Assembly: GCA_026398815.1 (NCBI GenBank) | Contig: JAPLSA010000031.1 | Span: forward strand, 62,001 to 126,000 | Length of the DNA: 64,000 bases | Direction: 5' to 3' | Source of the DNA: Gammaproteobacteria bacterium | GTDB taxonomy: Bacteria > Pseudomonadota > Gammaproteobacteria > Nevskiales > Nevskiaceae | In this document: positions 50,863 through 59,896 of the stretch, in pieces | Numbering within the stretch: position 1 is the first letter of the stretch | Layout of the letters: each line of letters starts with the position of its first letter | The notes under the pieces: model-generated | What the model was told of the DNA's origin: nothing | Database searches by the model: none | Seen by the model: only the letters and a program-made list of their open reading frames with translations | Translations under genes and position numbers: made by a program

Positions 50863-52643
50863 GGTGCCGACGCCAGCGGCCCGCCGGCAGCGCACCAGGC
50901 GCGCGGCACGGCGATCGGGAAGTCCATCAGGATCTGCGCCATCAGCTTGCCTTGCGGGTCGTGCCGCAGCGACGCGGTGCCGCCGCCACCCAGCGCCTCG
51001 TGCAGCACGAAATTGAAGCCGCCGAGGCCGGGCCAGTCGAAGCGCTCGGCGCGGCCGCGCACGAAATGGCCCAGGTAGCGGCGCACCGCGTCGGCCGTCA
51101 GTTGGGCCTGCAGCAGCGGCAGGAAGGCCGGCTGCCGCGCCAGCACGCCGATGTTGCAGAGATCGCCCTTGTCGCCGCTGCGGCCGTAGGCCAGCGCGAT
51201 CAGCGGCACCGTGGTGCTGGCGTCACCGACGGCGGGCGGCGGCTCCGCCGACGGCGGCGAGCGCAGCGGTTCGCCGTACGGAACGGCGGGCGGCATGTAC
51301 GGCTGGCCGTCGATGAACACCGGCACCGCCGACTTCGGCACCAGGCAGGAGAACAGCCGCACCATCGGCGTGGTCGACGGCCGGCCGCCGGCGAAGCCGG
51401 TGATGCCCTGCGCCATCGCGGTGGCCGGCGGAATGAACTCGCGGCTGAAGATCTCCAGCGCCGCACGCGCGTCGTGATGGACGTTGAGCTTCAGGATCAG
51501 CTCGCGGGTATCGCGGCGGCGGCCGTTCGCGCCCCAGTTGCTTTCGGTGCCGAGCAGTTCGACATCGGCGCGCCGGTAGTCGGCCAGGCCGCGCTCGGTG
51601 AACAGCCGGCGGGTGCGGCGCAGGATCGCCGCCGCCACCGCTTCGGCCTTGGCCACCGCATCGACGCCGCCGATCATCATCGTGCCGCCGCTGCGGTAGC
51701 CGTCCTGCCAGGTCGCGGACACCTTGTAGCAGTCGGTCGGCGCGCGGCCCCGTGCGCCGCTGACCTCGACCTCGTCCGGGCCGGTCTGGCGCAGCTGCAC
51801 GGCGCGGAAATCGCAGCTGACATCGGGCAGCAGGTAGGCCGCCGGATCGCCGATCTCGTAGACGATCTGCTCTGCGACCGTTTCCGGCGTCACCCGCCCG
51901 CCGCTGCCGGCCGGCTTGGTGACGGTGAAGCGGCCGTCCGGCTGGCAGACGACGATCGGAAAGCCCATGCGGTGCCAGTCGTCGACCACGCTGCGCCAGT
52001 CGGTGGCGATGCCGCCAGTGGCCTGGGCGCCGCATTCGATGACGTGGCCGGCGAGGCTGCCGGCCGCCAGCAGGTCGAAATCCTGCGCTGTCCAGCGGAA
52101 CCGGTGGATCAGCGCGCCGAGCGTTTCGGCGCTGTCGACGCAGCGGCCGGTCAGCACGATGTCGGCGCCGGCATCGAGCGCGGCGGCGATCGGGAACGCG
52201 CCGAGATAGGCGTTCATGCTCCACAGCGAAGCCGGCAGCGGCGCGCCGCTGGCCATTTCCCGGCAGTCGGCGAATTCGGCGGCGCGCGGCAGCAGGTCGT
52301 CGCCGGTGACGATGGCGACCTTGAGGCGGATGCCGAGCGCGGCCAGGCGCTCCTCGATCGCCGCCCGGCAGGCCTGCGGATTGACGCCGCCGGCATTGGA
52401 GATCACCCGGATGCCGTGGCTCTTGAGCTGCGGCGCCAGGCGCGCGACCAGCTCCGGGAAATCGGTGGCGTAGCCGGCCTGCGGGTCCTTGGCCCGGGCC
52501 CGCGCCAGCAGCGACATGGTGATTTCGGCCAGGTAGTCGAGCACCAGGAAATCGAGATCGCCGGTCGCCACCAGCTGCGACGGGCCCTCGCTGCTGTCGC
52601 CCCAGAAGCCGGCGCCGCAGCCGATCCGCAGCGCGTCGCTCAT
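50859..52643 (-). CDS. atuA: AtuA-family acyclic terpene utilisation protein (DUF1446)
   Basis: 594 aa. The N-terminus RIGCGAGFWGDS, then DFLVLDYLAEITMSLLARA, ISNAGGVNP, GRCVDSAETLGALIHRF, AGHVIECGAQATGG, and the C-terminal PLIALAYGRSGDKGDLCNIGVLAR are all typical. AtuA is required for citronellol/geraniol use in Pseudomonas aeruginosa but its reaction is not established. Here the DUF1446 core (about 1-460) and the C-terminal AtuA-like domain are in one chain. It overlaps the enoyl-CoA hydratase stop and the TetR start. Confidence 0.9.
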   Translation of the reverse strand: MSDALRIGCGAGFWGDSSEGPSQLVATGDLDFLVLDYLAEITMSLLARARAKDPQAGYATDFPELVARLAPQLKSHGIRVISNAGGVNPQACRAAIEERLAALGIRLKVAIVTGDDLLPRAAEFADCREMASGAPLPASLWSMNAYLGAFPIAAALDAGADIVLTGRCVDSAETLGALIHRFRWTAQDFDLLAAGSLAGHVIECGAQATGGIATDWRSVVDDWHRMGFPIVVCQPDGRFTVTKPAGSGGRVTPETVAEQIVYEIGDPAAYLLPDVSCDFRAVQLRQTGPDEVEVSGARGRAPTDCYKVSATWQDGYRSGGTMMIGGVDAVAKAEAVAAAILRRTRRLFTERGLADYRRADVELLGTESNWGANGRRRDTRELILKLNVHHDARAALEIFSREFIPPATAMAQGITGFAGGRPSTTPMVRLFSCLVPKSAVPVFIDGQPYMPPAVPYGEPLRSPPSAEPPPAVGDASTTVPLIALAYGRSGDKGDLCNIGVLARQPAFLPLLQAQLTADAVRRYLGHFVRGRAERFDWPGLGGFNFVLHEALGGGGTASLRHDPQGKLMAQILMDFPIAVPRAWCAAGGPLASAP

Positions 52644-53422
52644 CGTCCTGTCCATACCGGCGTGCGCTTGTCCTGGAATGCGGCCAGGCCTTCGCGGGCG
52701 TCCTCGGTGCTGGACATGCCGTGGATCATCACCTGGGCAACGTCCATCGCCTCGCCCAGGCTCATGTCGCGCATCGCGTTGAACGCGTGCTTGCCGAGGC
52801 GGATCGCGGTCGGCGACTTGTCGACGATGCGCGCCAGCAGCCAGTCGAGCTTGTGGTCCAGCTCGGCGCGCGGCACGACGTAGTTCAGCACGCCCCATTC
52901 CAGCGCCTCGCGGGCGCTGAACGGCTCGCCGGTGATGCACATCTCCTGCAGCCGGCGCGGCGGCAGGATTCGCATCATGTGCGGCAGGATCATCATCGGC
53001 GACAGGCCGATCCGGCTCTCGGTGGTGCCGATGCGGATGTCGTCGGCCGCCACCGCCATGTCGCAGGCGCACAGCAGGCCGAAGCCGCCGGCCATGGCGT
53101 GGCCGTTGACCCGGGCGACCACCGGCAGCTGGCAATCCAGCAGGCGCTTGAACAGGTCGACCATGAAGTGGCGCGGCTGCGCGAAGCGGGCGGTGAAGGC
53201 GCTGCCGTTGGCGTCGCGGGCCAGATCGGCACCGGCGCAGAAGGCCTTGTCGCCGGCCCCGGTCAGCACGATGGCGCGGCTGAGGCCGTCGCTGCCGGCG
53301 GCATCGATGCCGGCCGCGATGCGCCGCACGACGTCCTCGTTGAGCGCGTTGCGGCGCGCCTCGCGGTTGAGCGTGATCCAGGTGACGTGGTCACGACGCT
53401 CGATCAGCACCGGTTCGGACAT
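52640..53422 (-). CDS. atuE: Enoyl-CoA hydratase/isohexenylglutaconyl-CoA hydratase-like
   Basis: 260 aa crotonase. Oxyanion-hole segments are DKAFCAGADL and NGHAMAGGFGLLCACD. The second catalytic Glu is present in TTESRIGLSPMM, but the first (usually GGGxELA) is Gly here (AGGFGLL). In the pathway it would hydrate isohexenylglutaconyl-CoA. It is the first gene of the minus-strand operon; ATG at 53422 follows AGGAACC and is preferred over an upstream ATG. The palindrome 53463-53481 lies 41 bp upstream. Confidence 0.83.
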   Translation of the reverse strand: MSEPVLIERRDHVTWITLNREARRNALNEDVVRRIAAGIDAAGSDGLSRAIVLTGAGDKAFCAGADLARDANGSAFTARFAQPRHFMVDLFKRLLDCQLPVVARVNGHAMAGGFGLLCACDMAVAADDIRIGTTESRIGLSPMMILPHMMRILPPRRLQEMCITGEPFSAREALEWGVLNYVVPRAELDHKLDWLLARIVDKSPTAIRLGKHAFNAMRDMSLGEAMDVAQVMIHGMSSTEDAREGLAAFQDKRTPVWTGR

Positions 53423-53462
53423 GAGGCGGTTCCTGGGTGGGGGCGGCAGTCCGCCGAAGCTT

Positions 53463-53481
53463 AAGTGAGTCCGCCTCACTT
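53463..53481. promoter_or_regulatory. Perfect palindrome AAGTGAG-N5-CTCACTT, candidate TetR operator of atu-like genes
   Basis: Seven-base arms with a 5-base spacer, centred between the divergent starts of the enoyl-CoA hydratase (53422, minus) and acyl-CoA dehydrogenase (53576, plus). A single repressor dimer here could control both operons. The TetR gene within the minus operon is the obvious candidate. Confidence 0.65.
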
Positions 53482-53575
53482 TTGTGCAGTAAGATGCCGG
53501 CGCGTCGTCGGGATGGCGGCGGCGCGGCTACCGCCCTTCTTTCGGGACCATCGCCCGCGCAGGTGCAGGAGCGTC

Positions 53576-54790
53576 ATGGCAGACCACGGCAGGCTGGACC
53601 GCGAGCAGCGCCCGCTCGCGCAGGTGTTCTCGGGACTCTCGAACGACGAGCAGGCGATCCTCGACGGCGCCGACCGCTTCGCCCGCGAAGCGCTGTATCC
53701 GCTGGCCCAGCGGATGGACAACGAGGAATGGTGGCCGGCCGAAGCCTTTCCGCTGATCGGCGACACCGGCTACTTCGGCATCACCGCGCCGGAGCGCTTC
53801 GGCGGCTCCGGCCTGGATCTGATGGCGAGCGGCCTCGTGGTGCAGGCCTTCAGCCGCTGGAACCATGCGCTGGGCCTGAGCTGGGTCGCGCATGAAAACC
53901 TGTGTCTGCACAACATCCTGCGCAACGCCAATGCCGAGCAGCAGGCGCGCTACGTGCCCGGCCTGTGCAGTGGCCGGCTGATCGGTGCGCTGGGCCTGAC
54001 CGAGCCCGGCGCCGGCTCCGACGCGCTCGGCTCGATGCGCACCACCGCCGTCCGCGATGGCGACCACTACCTGCTGAACGGCACCAAGCTCTACATCACC
54101 AACGGCCCGGTGGCCGACGTGCTGCTGGTCTACGCCAAGACCGACAAGGATCGGGGTGCGAAGGGCATCTCGGCGTTCCTGGTCGACAAGGACTTCCCCG
54201 GTTTCCGGGTCGCCCAGAAGCTGATCAAGATGGGCTTCCGCGGCAGCCAGACCGCCGAGCTGGTGTTCGACAACTGCCGGGTGCCAGTGGCCAACCGGGT
54301 CGGCGAGGAGAACGAAGGCGTCAAGGTGGTGATGAGCGGCCTCGACCTGGAGCGGGCGATGATCTCGCCGATCTGTCTCGGCATCGCCGAGCGGGCGCTG
54401 CAGCTGTCGATCGACTTCGCGCGCCAGCGCAAGCAGTTCGGTCGGCCGATCGCGGACTTCCAGATGATCCGCGCCAAGCTGGCCGATCTCTACACCTGGG
54501 TCGAGTCGATGCGCCTGTTCACCTACCAGACGCTGCGCGCCGCCAATACCGTGGAAGCCGATGGCGGCGGCCGTGGCGAGATCCACAAGATCACCGCCGC
54601 CGGCGTGCTCTATGTCGCCGAAACGATGAACCGCGTGCTCGACCAGGCCGTGCAGATCCACGGCGGCAACGGCTACATCTGGGAATCGGAAGTGAACCGC
54701 CTGTACCGCTCGATCAAGCTGCTGGAAATCGGCGCCGGCACCAGCGAAGTGCGCAAGATCATCATCAGCGAAGAGCTGCTGCGCGAATGA
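53576..54790 (+). CDS. atuD: Acyl-CoA dehydrogenase, citronellyl-CoA dehydrogenase-like
   Basis: 404 aa flavoprotein. FAD/substrate segments: IGALGLTEPGAGSDALGSMRTTA, HYLLNGTKLYITNGP, FVVDK-like AFLVDKDFPGFRV, and C-terminal QIHGGNGYIWESEVNRLYRSIKLLEIGAGTSEVRKIII. The catalytic base Glu is likely in the final EIGAGTSEV region, as in isovaleryl/citronellyl-type enzymes. ATG at 53576 follows GCAGGAG. It opens the plus-strand operon, divergent from the atuE-like gene. Citronellyl-CoA as substrate is inferred from the cluster. Confidence 0.86.
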   Translation: MADHGRLDREQRPLAQVFSGLSNDEQAILDGADRFAREALYPLAQRMDNEEWWPAEAFPLIGDTGYFGITAPERFGGSGLDLMASGLVVQAFSRWNHALGLSWVAHENLCLHNILRNANAEQQARYVPGLCSGRLIGALGLTEPGAGSDALGSMRTTAVRDGDHYLLNGTKLYITNGPVADVLLVYAKTDKDRGAKGISAFLVDKDFPGFRVAQKLIKMGFRGSQTAELVFDNCRVPVANRVGEENEGVKVVMSGLDLERAMISPICLGIAERALQLSIDFARQRKQFGRPIADFQMIRAKLADLYTWVESMRLFTYQTLRAANTVEADGGGRGEIHKITAAGVLYVAETMNRVLDQAVQIHGGNGYIWESEVNRLYRSIKLLEIGAGTSEVRKIIISEELLRE

Positions 54791-55671
54791 GCACGGCCGC
54801 CGCGATGACGCCGGACGCCGGACTGGACGCGCTGTGGGCGGCCGACACCGTCTACCGGCCGGACCTGTTCCGGGGCCGGACGGCGCTGGTGTCGGGCGGC
54901 GGCAGCGGCATCGGCCGCGCCACTGCGCTGCTGCTGGCCCGGCTCGGCGCCCGCGTGGTGATTGCCGGGCGCAGTCAGGACAAGCTCGACCGGGTCGTCG
55001 CCTACGCCCGCAGCCGGGGGGCGGAGATGGTCGGCTTGGCCGCCAACATCCGCGAGCACGAGCAGGTGCTGGCGCTCTTTGAACAGGCCGAAGCGGCTTT
55101 CGGCATGCCGGATCTGCTGGTCAACAGCGCCGGCGGCCAGTTTCCGCAGGCGGCCATCGACTACGCGCCGAAAGGCTGGTCGGCGGTGGTCAACAACAAC
55201 CTCAACGGCACCTGGTTCATGATGCAGCGCGCCGCCCAGCGCTGGCGCGACCTGGGCCGGGGCGGCGCCATCGTCAACGTCGTGGTGGTCACCGAACGCG
55301 GCATGCCCGGCGTGGCCCACACGGTGGCGGCGCGGGCCGGCGTGATCGGCGCCAGCCGCACCGTGGCGGTGGAATGGGCGCCGCTCGGCATCCGCGTCAA
55401 CTGCGTGGCGCCCGGCCTCACGGCCACCGAGGGGCTGGCGGTCTACCCGCCGGAAGCGGTGCGGGAATTCCCGCGCGCCAACGTCATGCAGCGGCCCGGC
55501 ACGGCGATGGAGATCGCCGAAGCCTGTGTCTATCTGGGCGCGCCGTCCGGCAACTTCATCACCGGCGAGGTGCTGACCGTCGATGGCGGCGGCAAGCTCT
55601 GGGGCGAGCTGTGGACGGCCGGCCGGCCCGATTACTACGCGATGCCGGCCGCGACTCCGGCCGGGGGCTGA
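54787..55671 (+). CDS. SDR-family oxidoreductase with altered catalytic motif (DECR-like)
   Basis: 294 aa. The nucleotide-binding motif LVSGGGSGIGRATAL and LVNSAGG are normal. The usual YxxxK site reads TVAAR (in GVAHTVAARAGV), so both Tyr and Lys are replaced. The following VEWAPLGIRVNCVAPG matches 2,4-dienoyl-CoA reductase-type SDRs, which use a different Tyr arrangement. AtuB/AtuG-like genes occupy this place in Pseudomonas clusters. ATGA overlap with the acyl-CoA dehydrogenase. A redox step on an acyl-CoA is likely; activity is uncertain. Confidence 0.8.
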   Translation: MSTAAAMTPDAGLDALWAADTVYRPDLFRGRTALVSGGGSGIGRATALLLARLGARVVIAGRSQDKLDRVVAYARSRGAEMVGLAANIREHEQVLALFEQAEAAFGMPDLLVNSAGGQFPQAAIDYAPKGWSAVVNNNLNGTWFMMQRAAQRWRDLGRGGAIVNVVVVTERGMPGVAHTVAARAGVIGASRTVAVEWAPLGIRVNCVAPGLTATEGLAVYPPEAVREFPRANVMQRPGTAMEIAEACVYLGAPSGNFITGEVLTVDGGGKLWGELWTAGRPDYYAMPAATPAGG

Positions 55672-55672
55672 A

Positions 55673-56770
55673 TCAGGCGCTCTGCGCCAGCCGTTCGCGG
55701 CGGGCCGCGACGCCGCCGGCCAGGGTGCGCAGCAGGTCGGCGGTGTCGTCCCAGGCCAGGCAGGCGTCGGTGACGCTCTGGCCGTAGGTCATCTTTTCAC
55801 GCGGGCCGATTTCCTGACGGCCTTCGACCAGATGGCTTTCGATCATCACGCCGATCACCTTGTCGCTGCCGGCGGCCAGCTGGCCGGCGACATCCTGGCC
55901 GACCTCGATCTGCAGGCGATGCTGCTTGCGGCTGTTGGCGTGGCTGAAGTCGACCATCACCGCCGGGCGCATGCCGGCCTTGGTCATCGCCGCCGCTGCC
56001 GCGTCGACGCTGGCGGAATCGAAGTTGGTGCCGGTCGAGCCGCCGCGCAGGATCACGTGGCTGTCCGGGTTGCCGGCGGTCTCGTAGATCGAGATCTGGC
56101 CGTCCTGGGTCGCCGACAGGAAGCGGTGCGGGGCGCGGGCCGCCTGCACGGCGTCGACCGCGACCTTCACCGAACCGTCGGTGCCGTTCTTGAAGCCGAC
56201 CGCGCAGGACAGGCCGCTGGCCATTTCGCGATGCAGCTGCGATTCGGTGGTGCGGGCGCCGATCGCGCCCCAGGACACCAGGTCGGCGATGTACTGCGGC
56301 GTCAGGATGTCGAGGAATTCGACACCGGCCGGCATGCCTTCGTCGTTCAGCTGCAGCAGCAGCTGGCGGGCGATCCGCAGGCCGCGGTCGATGTCGTAGG
56401 AATCATCGAGGTCCGGGTCGTTGATCAGGCCCTTCCAGCCCACCGTGGTGCGCGGCTTCTCGAAGTACACGCGCATCACGATCAGCAGGTGCTTGGCCAG
56501 CTGCGGGCGCAGCGCCTTGAGCTTGTCGGCGTATTCGAGCGCGGCTTTCGGGTCGTGGATCGAGCAGGGGCCGACGATCACCAGCAGGCGGTCGTCGCGG
56601 CCGGCGAGCACGTCCTGGATTTCGCGCCGCGTGCTTTCCACGGTCTGGATCGCGGCAGCGGTGATCGGCAGCTCCCGCTGCACTGCCGACGGCGCCGACA
56701 CCGGGCGGATCGACTTGATGCGCAGGTCTTCGGTAGCCGGGCGCGACGGGTGCTGGGCGGAAGCGTTCAT
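55673..56770 (-). CDS. aroG: 3-deoxy-7-phosphoheptulonate (DAHP) synthase, class I
   Basis: 365 aa. It condenses phosphoenolpyruvate and erythrose 4-phosphate, the first step of the shikimate pathway. Diagnostic stretches: LLVIVGPCSIHDPKAALEYA, MRVYFEKPRTTVGWKGLINDP, SWGAIGARTTESQLHREMASG, GFKNGTDG, VMVDFSHANSRK and GVMIESHLVEG. AroF, AroG and AroH types differ in feedback control and are not separable here. ATG at 56770 is chosen over an upstream ATG because GAGAG precedes it and family N-termini start there. Convergent with the SDR gene, one base apart. Confidence 0.92.
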   Translation of the reverse strand: MNASAQHPSRPATEDLRIKSIRPVSAPSAVQRELPITAAAIQTVESTRREIQDVLAGRDDRLLVIVGPCSIHDPKAALEYADKLKALRPQLAKHLLIVMRVYFEKPRTTVGWKGLINDPDLDDSYDIDRGLRIARQLLLQLNDEGMPAGVEFLDILTPQYIADLVSWGAIGARTTESQLHREMASGLSCAVGFKNGTDGSVKVAVDAVQAARAPHRFLSATQDGQISIYETAGNPDSHVILRGGSTGTNFDSASVDAAAAAMTKAGMRPAVMVDFSHANSRKQHRLQIEVGQDVAGQLAAGSDKVIGVMIESHLVEGRQEIGPREKMTYGQSVTDACLAWDDTADLLRTLAGGVAARRERLAQSA

Positions 56771-56975
56771 CGGACAACTCTCGGTGGTGGCAGCAAAAAT
56801 CCGGTCGCGGATGCTAGCAGACCGCTTTTGCCGGGGCGATTGCCGGGCACCGGGCCGGTGATCCGGCGCGTGGGCAGAAATTTCGCGGCCGGATGCACAG
56901 CTGTTCACTGCAAGGCCGGAATTTGTGAGTACAATTGTTCACCGAAATCCTTTTCCTTTTCGCCCGGAGTCACCG

Positions 56976-58793
56976 ATGCCCACCTACAAGGCCCCGCTGC
57001 GCGACATGCGCTTCCTGCTCAACGAAGTCTTCGACTTCCCGACGCACTACCGCTCGCTGTCGAACGGCGCTGACGCCACGCCGGACATGGTCGACAGCAT
57101 CCTCGAGGAATGCGCGCGCTTCTGCGAAGAGGAACTGGCGCCACTGAACCTGTCCGGCGATGCCGAAGGCTGCACCTTGGCCGATGGCAAGGTGACGACG
57201 CCGAAGGGCTTCAAGGAAGCCTATGCGCAGTTCGTCGCCGGCGGCTGGCAGGGCCTGTCGCACCCCGGCGAGTACGGCGGCCAGGGCCTGCCGATGTCGC
57301 TGGGCCTGCTGAAGTCGGAAATGATGGGCACCGCGAACTGGGCGTTCACGATGTATCCCGGCCTGTCGCTGGGTGCGATGAACACCATCATGCAGCACGC
57401 CTCGGAAGCGCTGAAGAACGTCTACATGCCGCCGCTGGTCGAGGGCCGCTGGGCTGGCACCATGTGCCTGACCGAGCCGCAGTGCGGCACCGATCTCGGC
57501 CAGGTGAAGACCCGTGCCGAGCCGAACGGCGACGGTACCTACGCCGTCACCGGCACCAAGATCTTCATCTCCTCGGGCGATCACGACCTGACCGAGAACA
57601 TCGTCCACATCGTGCTGGCGCGGCTGCCCGACGCGCCCCCCGGCACGCGCGGCATCTCGCTGTTCATGATCCCGAAGATCAAGGTCAACGCCGATGGCAG
57701 CCTCGGCGCGCCGAACGGCGTGGTCTGCAGCGCGCTCGAGCACAAGATGGGCATCAAGGCCTCGGCCACCTGCGTGATCAACTTCGAAGGCGCGACCGCC
57801 CACCTGATCTCGGCCGAGAACAAGGGCCTGGAGGCGATGTTCACGTTCATGAACACCGCCCGCATCGGCACCGCCGTGCAGGGCGTGGCGCATGCCGAAC
57901 TGTCGTTCCAGGGCGCGCTGGCCTACGCCAAGGAGCGCCGCTCGATGCGCGCGCTGTCCGGCAAGAAGGAACCGGACAAGAACGCCGACGCGATCATCCA
58001 CCACGCCGACGTGCGCCGGATGCTGCTGACCCAGAAGGCCGTCGCCGAAGGCGGCCGCGCGATGCTGTACTTCGCGGGCATGTATGCCGACCACATGACC
58101 AACGGCATCCTCGAGAACGACAAGGCCAAGTACGACCTCTGGGACGACAAGCTCGGCTTTTTCACGCCGATCCTCAAGGGCTTCCTGACCGAGCTGGGCA
58201 CCGAAGCCGCCAGCCTCGGCATGCAGGTGTTCGGCGGCCACGGCTACATCCGCGAGCACGGCATGGAGCAGATCCTGCGCGATGCCCGCATCTCCACCCT
58301 TTACGAAGGCACCACCGGCATCCAGGCGCTCGACCTGCTCGGCCGCAAGGTGCTGCTGATGACGCGCGGCAAGGCCGTGCGCGAATTCACGGCGATCATC
58401 GGCAAGTTCGCGCTGGAGCAGGTGCGCAACCGCGGCATGCGCCGCTTCGCCACCGAACTCGGCCGCTACGTCACCGAATGGAACCTGCTGACCGTGCGGA
58501 TCATGCTGACCGCGCGCAACGACCGCGATGTCGTCAGCAGCGCCTCGCATCATTTCCTGATGTATTCCGGCTACGTGACCATGGCCTATTTCTGGGCGCT
58601 GCAGGCGGCGGTCGCCACCGACAAACTGGCCAAGGGCGGCAGCGAGACGCCGGAGTTCTACAAGGCCAAGATCGACGTGGCGCGCTTCTACTTCGACCAC
58701 CTGCTGCCGCGCGCCAAGGGCCATGCGGCGTCGATCACCAAGCCGAGCAAGTCGCTGACCCGGCTGCCGGTCGACAGCTTCGCGTTCAACTAG
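56976..58793 (+). CDS. Acyl-CoA dehydrogenase with C-terminal extension (long FadE-type)
   Basis: 605 aa, about 200 residues longer than ordinary acyl-CoA dehydrogenases and matching the long beta-oxidation class. N-terminus YKAPLRDMRFLLNEVFD is typical. Then CLTEPQCGTDLGQVKTRA, KIFISSGDHDLTENIVHIVLAR, MGIKASATCVINFEGA, QVFGGHGYIREHGMEQILRDARISTLYEGTTGIQALDLLGRK (catalytic Glu in YEGTTG). ATG at 56976 follows CCGGAG. Upstream AT-rich sequence around 56920-56945 contains ACAATTGT, a possible promoter/operator area. Its place next to the atu genes may be incidental. Confidence 0.93.
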   Translation: MPTYKAPLRDMRFLLNEVFDFPTHYRSLSNGADATPDMVDSILEECARFCEEELAPLNLSGDAEGCTLADGKVTTPKGFKEAYAQFVAGGWQGLSHPGEYGGQGLPMSLGLLKSEMMGTANWAFTMYPGLSLGAMNTIMQHASEALKNVYMPPLVEGRWAGTMCLTEPQCGTDLGQVKTRAEPNGDGTYAVTGTKIFISSGDHDLTENIVHIVLARLPDAPPGTRGISLFMIPKIKVNADGSLGAPNGVVCSALEHKMGIKASATCVINFEGATAHLISAENKGLEAMFTFMNTARIGTAVQGVAHAELSFQGALAYAKERRSMRALSGKKEPDKNADAIIHHADVRRMLLTQKAVAEGGRAMLYFAGMYADHMTNGILENDKAKYDLWDDKLGFFTPILKGFLTELGTEAASLGMQVFGGHGYIREHGMEQILRDARISTLYEGTTGIQALDLLGRKVLLMTRGKAVREFTAIIGKFALEQVRNRGMRRFATELGRYVTEWNLLTVRIMLTARNDRDVVSSASHHFLMYSGYVTMAYFWALQAAVATDKLAKGGSETPEFYKAKIDVARFYFDHLLPRAKGHAASITKPSKSLTRLPVDSFAFN

Positions 58794-58923
58794 AGCGCAC
58801 CGCCTGATCCCGGCGCCGCGTCCGCTGCGCCGGGGTCGGCGGGCATTCCGGCGACCGGCGGAGGGTCACGGCGACGCGGCGCTTGTTTATGCTCGCGTCC
58901 CCGCCCGACCAGAATCTCCCGCC

Positions 58924-59880
58924 ATGACGCTTCGCGCACCGCTGTTCGCCCTCGCCTGCCTGGCCCCGCTGATGGCGGCCGCCGAACCCGGCTTCGCGGT
59001 GCGCAACGAAGCCACGCTGAGCCGCACCGCCACGCTGCCGACGCTCGGCGAATCGCGGGTGCTGGACGACGGCCAGTTCGCCACCCGCTTCACCGTGGAC
59101 TGGAGCAACGAATACGTCGCCCAGGCCAATGCCCGCGAATCGCTGACGGTGGACGCCGAAACCGAGCGCGTCACCTTCGGCTTCCGGCGCGGCGTGGCCG
59201 AAGGCGTGGAGCTGGCCGTCGACCTGCCGCTGCTGTTCACCGGCGGCGGCTCGCTCGATGGCCTGATCGAGGGCTGGCACGACGCCTTCGGCCTGCCCAA
59301 CGGCGGCCGTGACCGGGTGCGGCAGGACCGTTACCGGGTCGAGTACGTCGTCGACGGCCAGACCCGCATCCTCGACGACGGCGGTGCCAACGGCATCGGC
59401 GATGTCGAGCTCAGCGCCGGCTTCCGGCTGCGCGAGGACGTCGCTTTCCGGGCGCTGGCCAAGCTGCCGACCGGCCGCAGCAGCCGCCTGCAGGGCGGCA
59501 ACGCCGGTGGCGCGCTGTGGTTCGACTTCGATCCGTTCCACGGTGCCGCGAACTGGTTCGGCTATGTCTCCGCCGGCGCTTCGTACAGTGGCCAGAGCGA
59601 GGTGATCGGCGCGCAGCAGAAGCAGTTCGTGGCGCTCGGCGGCGCGGCGGTCGGCTACCGCGTCTGGCGGCCGGTGTCGCTGCTGGTGCAGTTCAACGGC
59701 CACACGGCGCTGCACAAGGATTCCGACCTGAACGCGCTCGACCGGCCGGGCGGCCAGCTGAGTTTCGGCGGCCGCATCATCATCGCGCCGAAGCTGCAGC
59801 TCGACCTCGCCGTGCAGGAAGACGTGCTGGTCAGCTCGTCACCGGACTTCAGCATCCACGTCGGCCTGCGTTATCGCTGA
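58924..59880 (+). CDS. DUF3187-like outer-membrane protein
   Basis: 318 aa. Signal peptide (LFALACLAPLMAAAE) then FAVRNEATLSRTATLPTLGESRVL and alternating strands (VTFGFRRGVAEGVELAVDLPLLF, GIGDVELSAGFRLREDVAFRALAKLPTG, ending SIHVGLRYR). The overall pattern is that of DUF3187 barrels, which have no known role. It stands alone between the acyl-CoA dehydrogenase and a convergent cupin gene. Confidence 0.75.
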   Translation: MTLRAPLFALACLAPLMAAAEPGFAVRNEATLSRTATLPTLGESRVLDDGQFATRFTVDWSNEYVAQANARESLTVDAETERVTFGFRRGVAEGVELAVDLPLLFTGGGSLDGLIEGWHDAFGLPNGGRDRVRQDRYRVEYVVDGQTRILDDGGANGIGDVELSAGFRLREDVAFRALAKLPTGRSSRLQGGNAGGALWFDFDPFHGAANWFGYVSAGASYSGQSEVIGAQQKQFVALGGAAVGYRVWRPVSLLVQFNGHTALHKDSDLNALDRPGGQLSFGGRIIIAPKLQLDLAVQEDVLVSSSPDFSIHVGLRYR

Positions 59881-59896
59881 AAGTCTGCGGCGGCGC

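Noticed and set aside
56918-56940. GTGA...TCAC / ACAATTGT pattern as a fatty-acid regulator operator upstream of the long acyl-CoA dehydrogenase
   Set aside because: Arms match only over a few bases outside the ACAATTGT core; not enough to call an operator.
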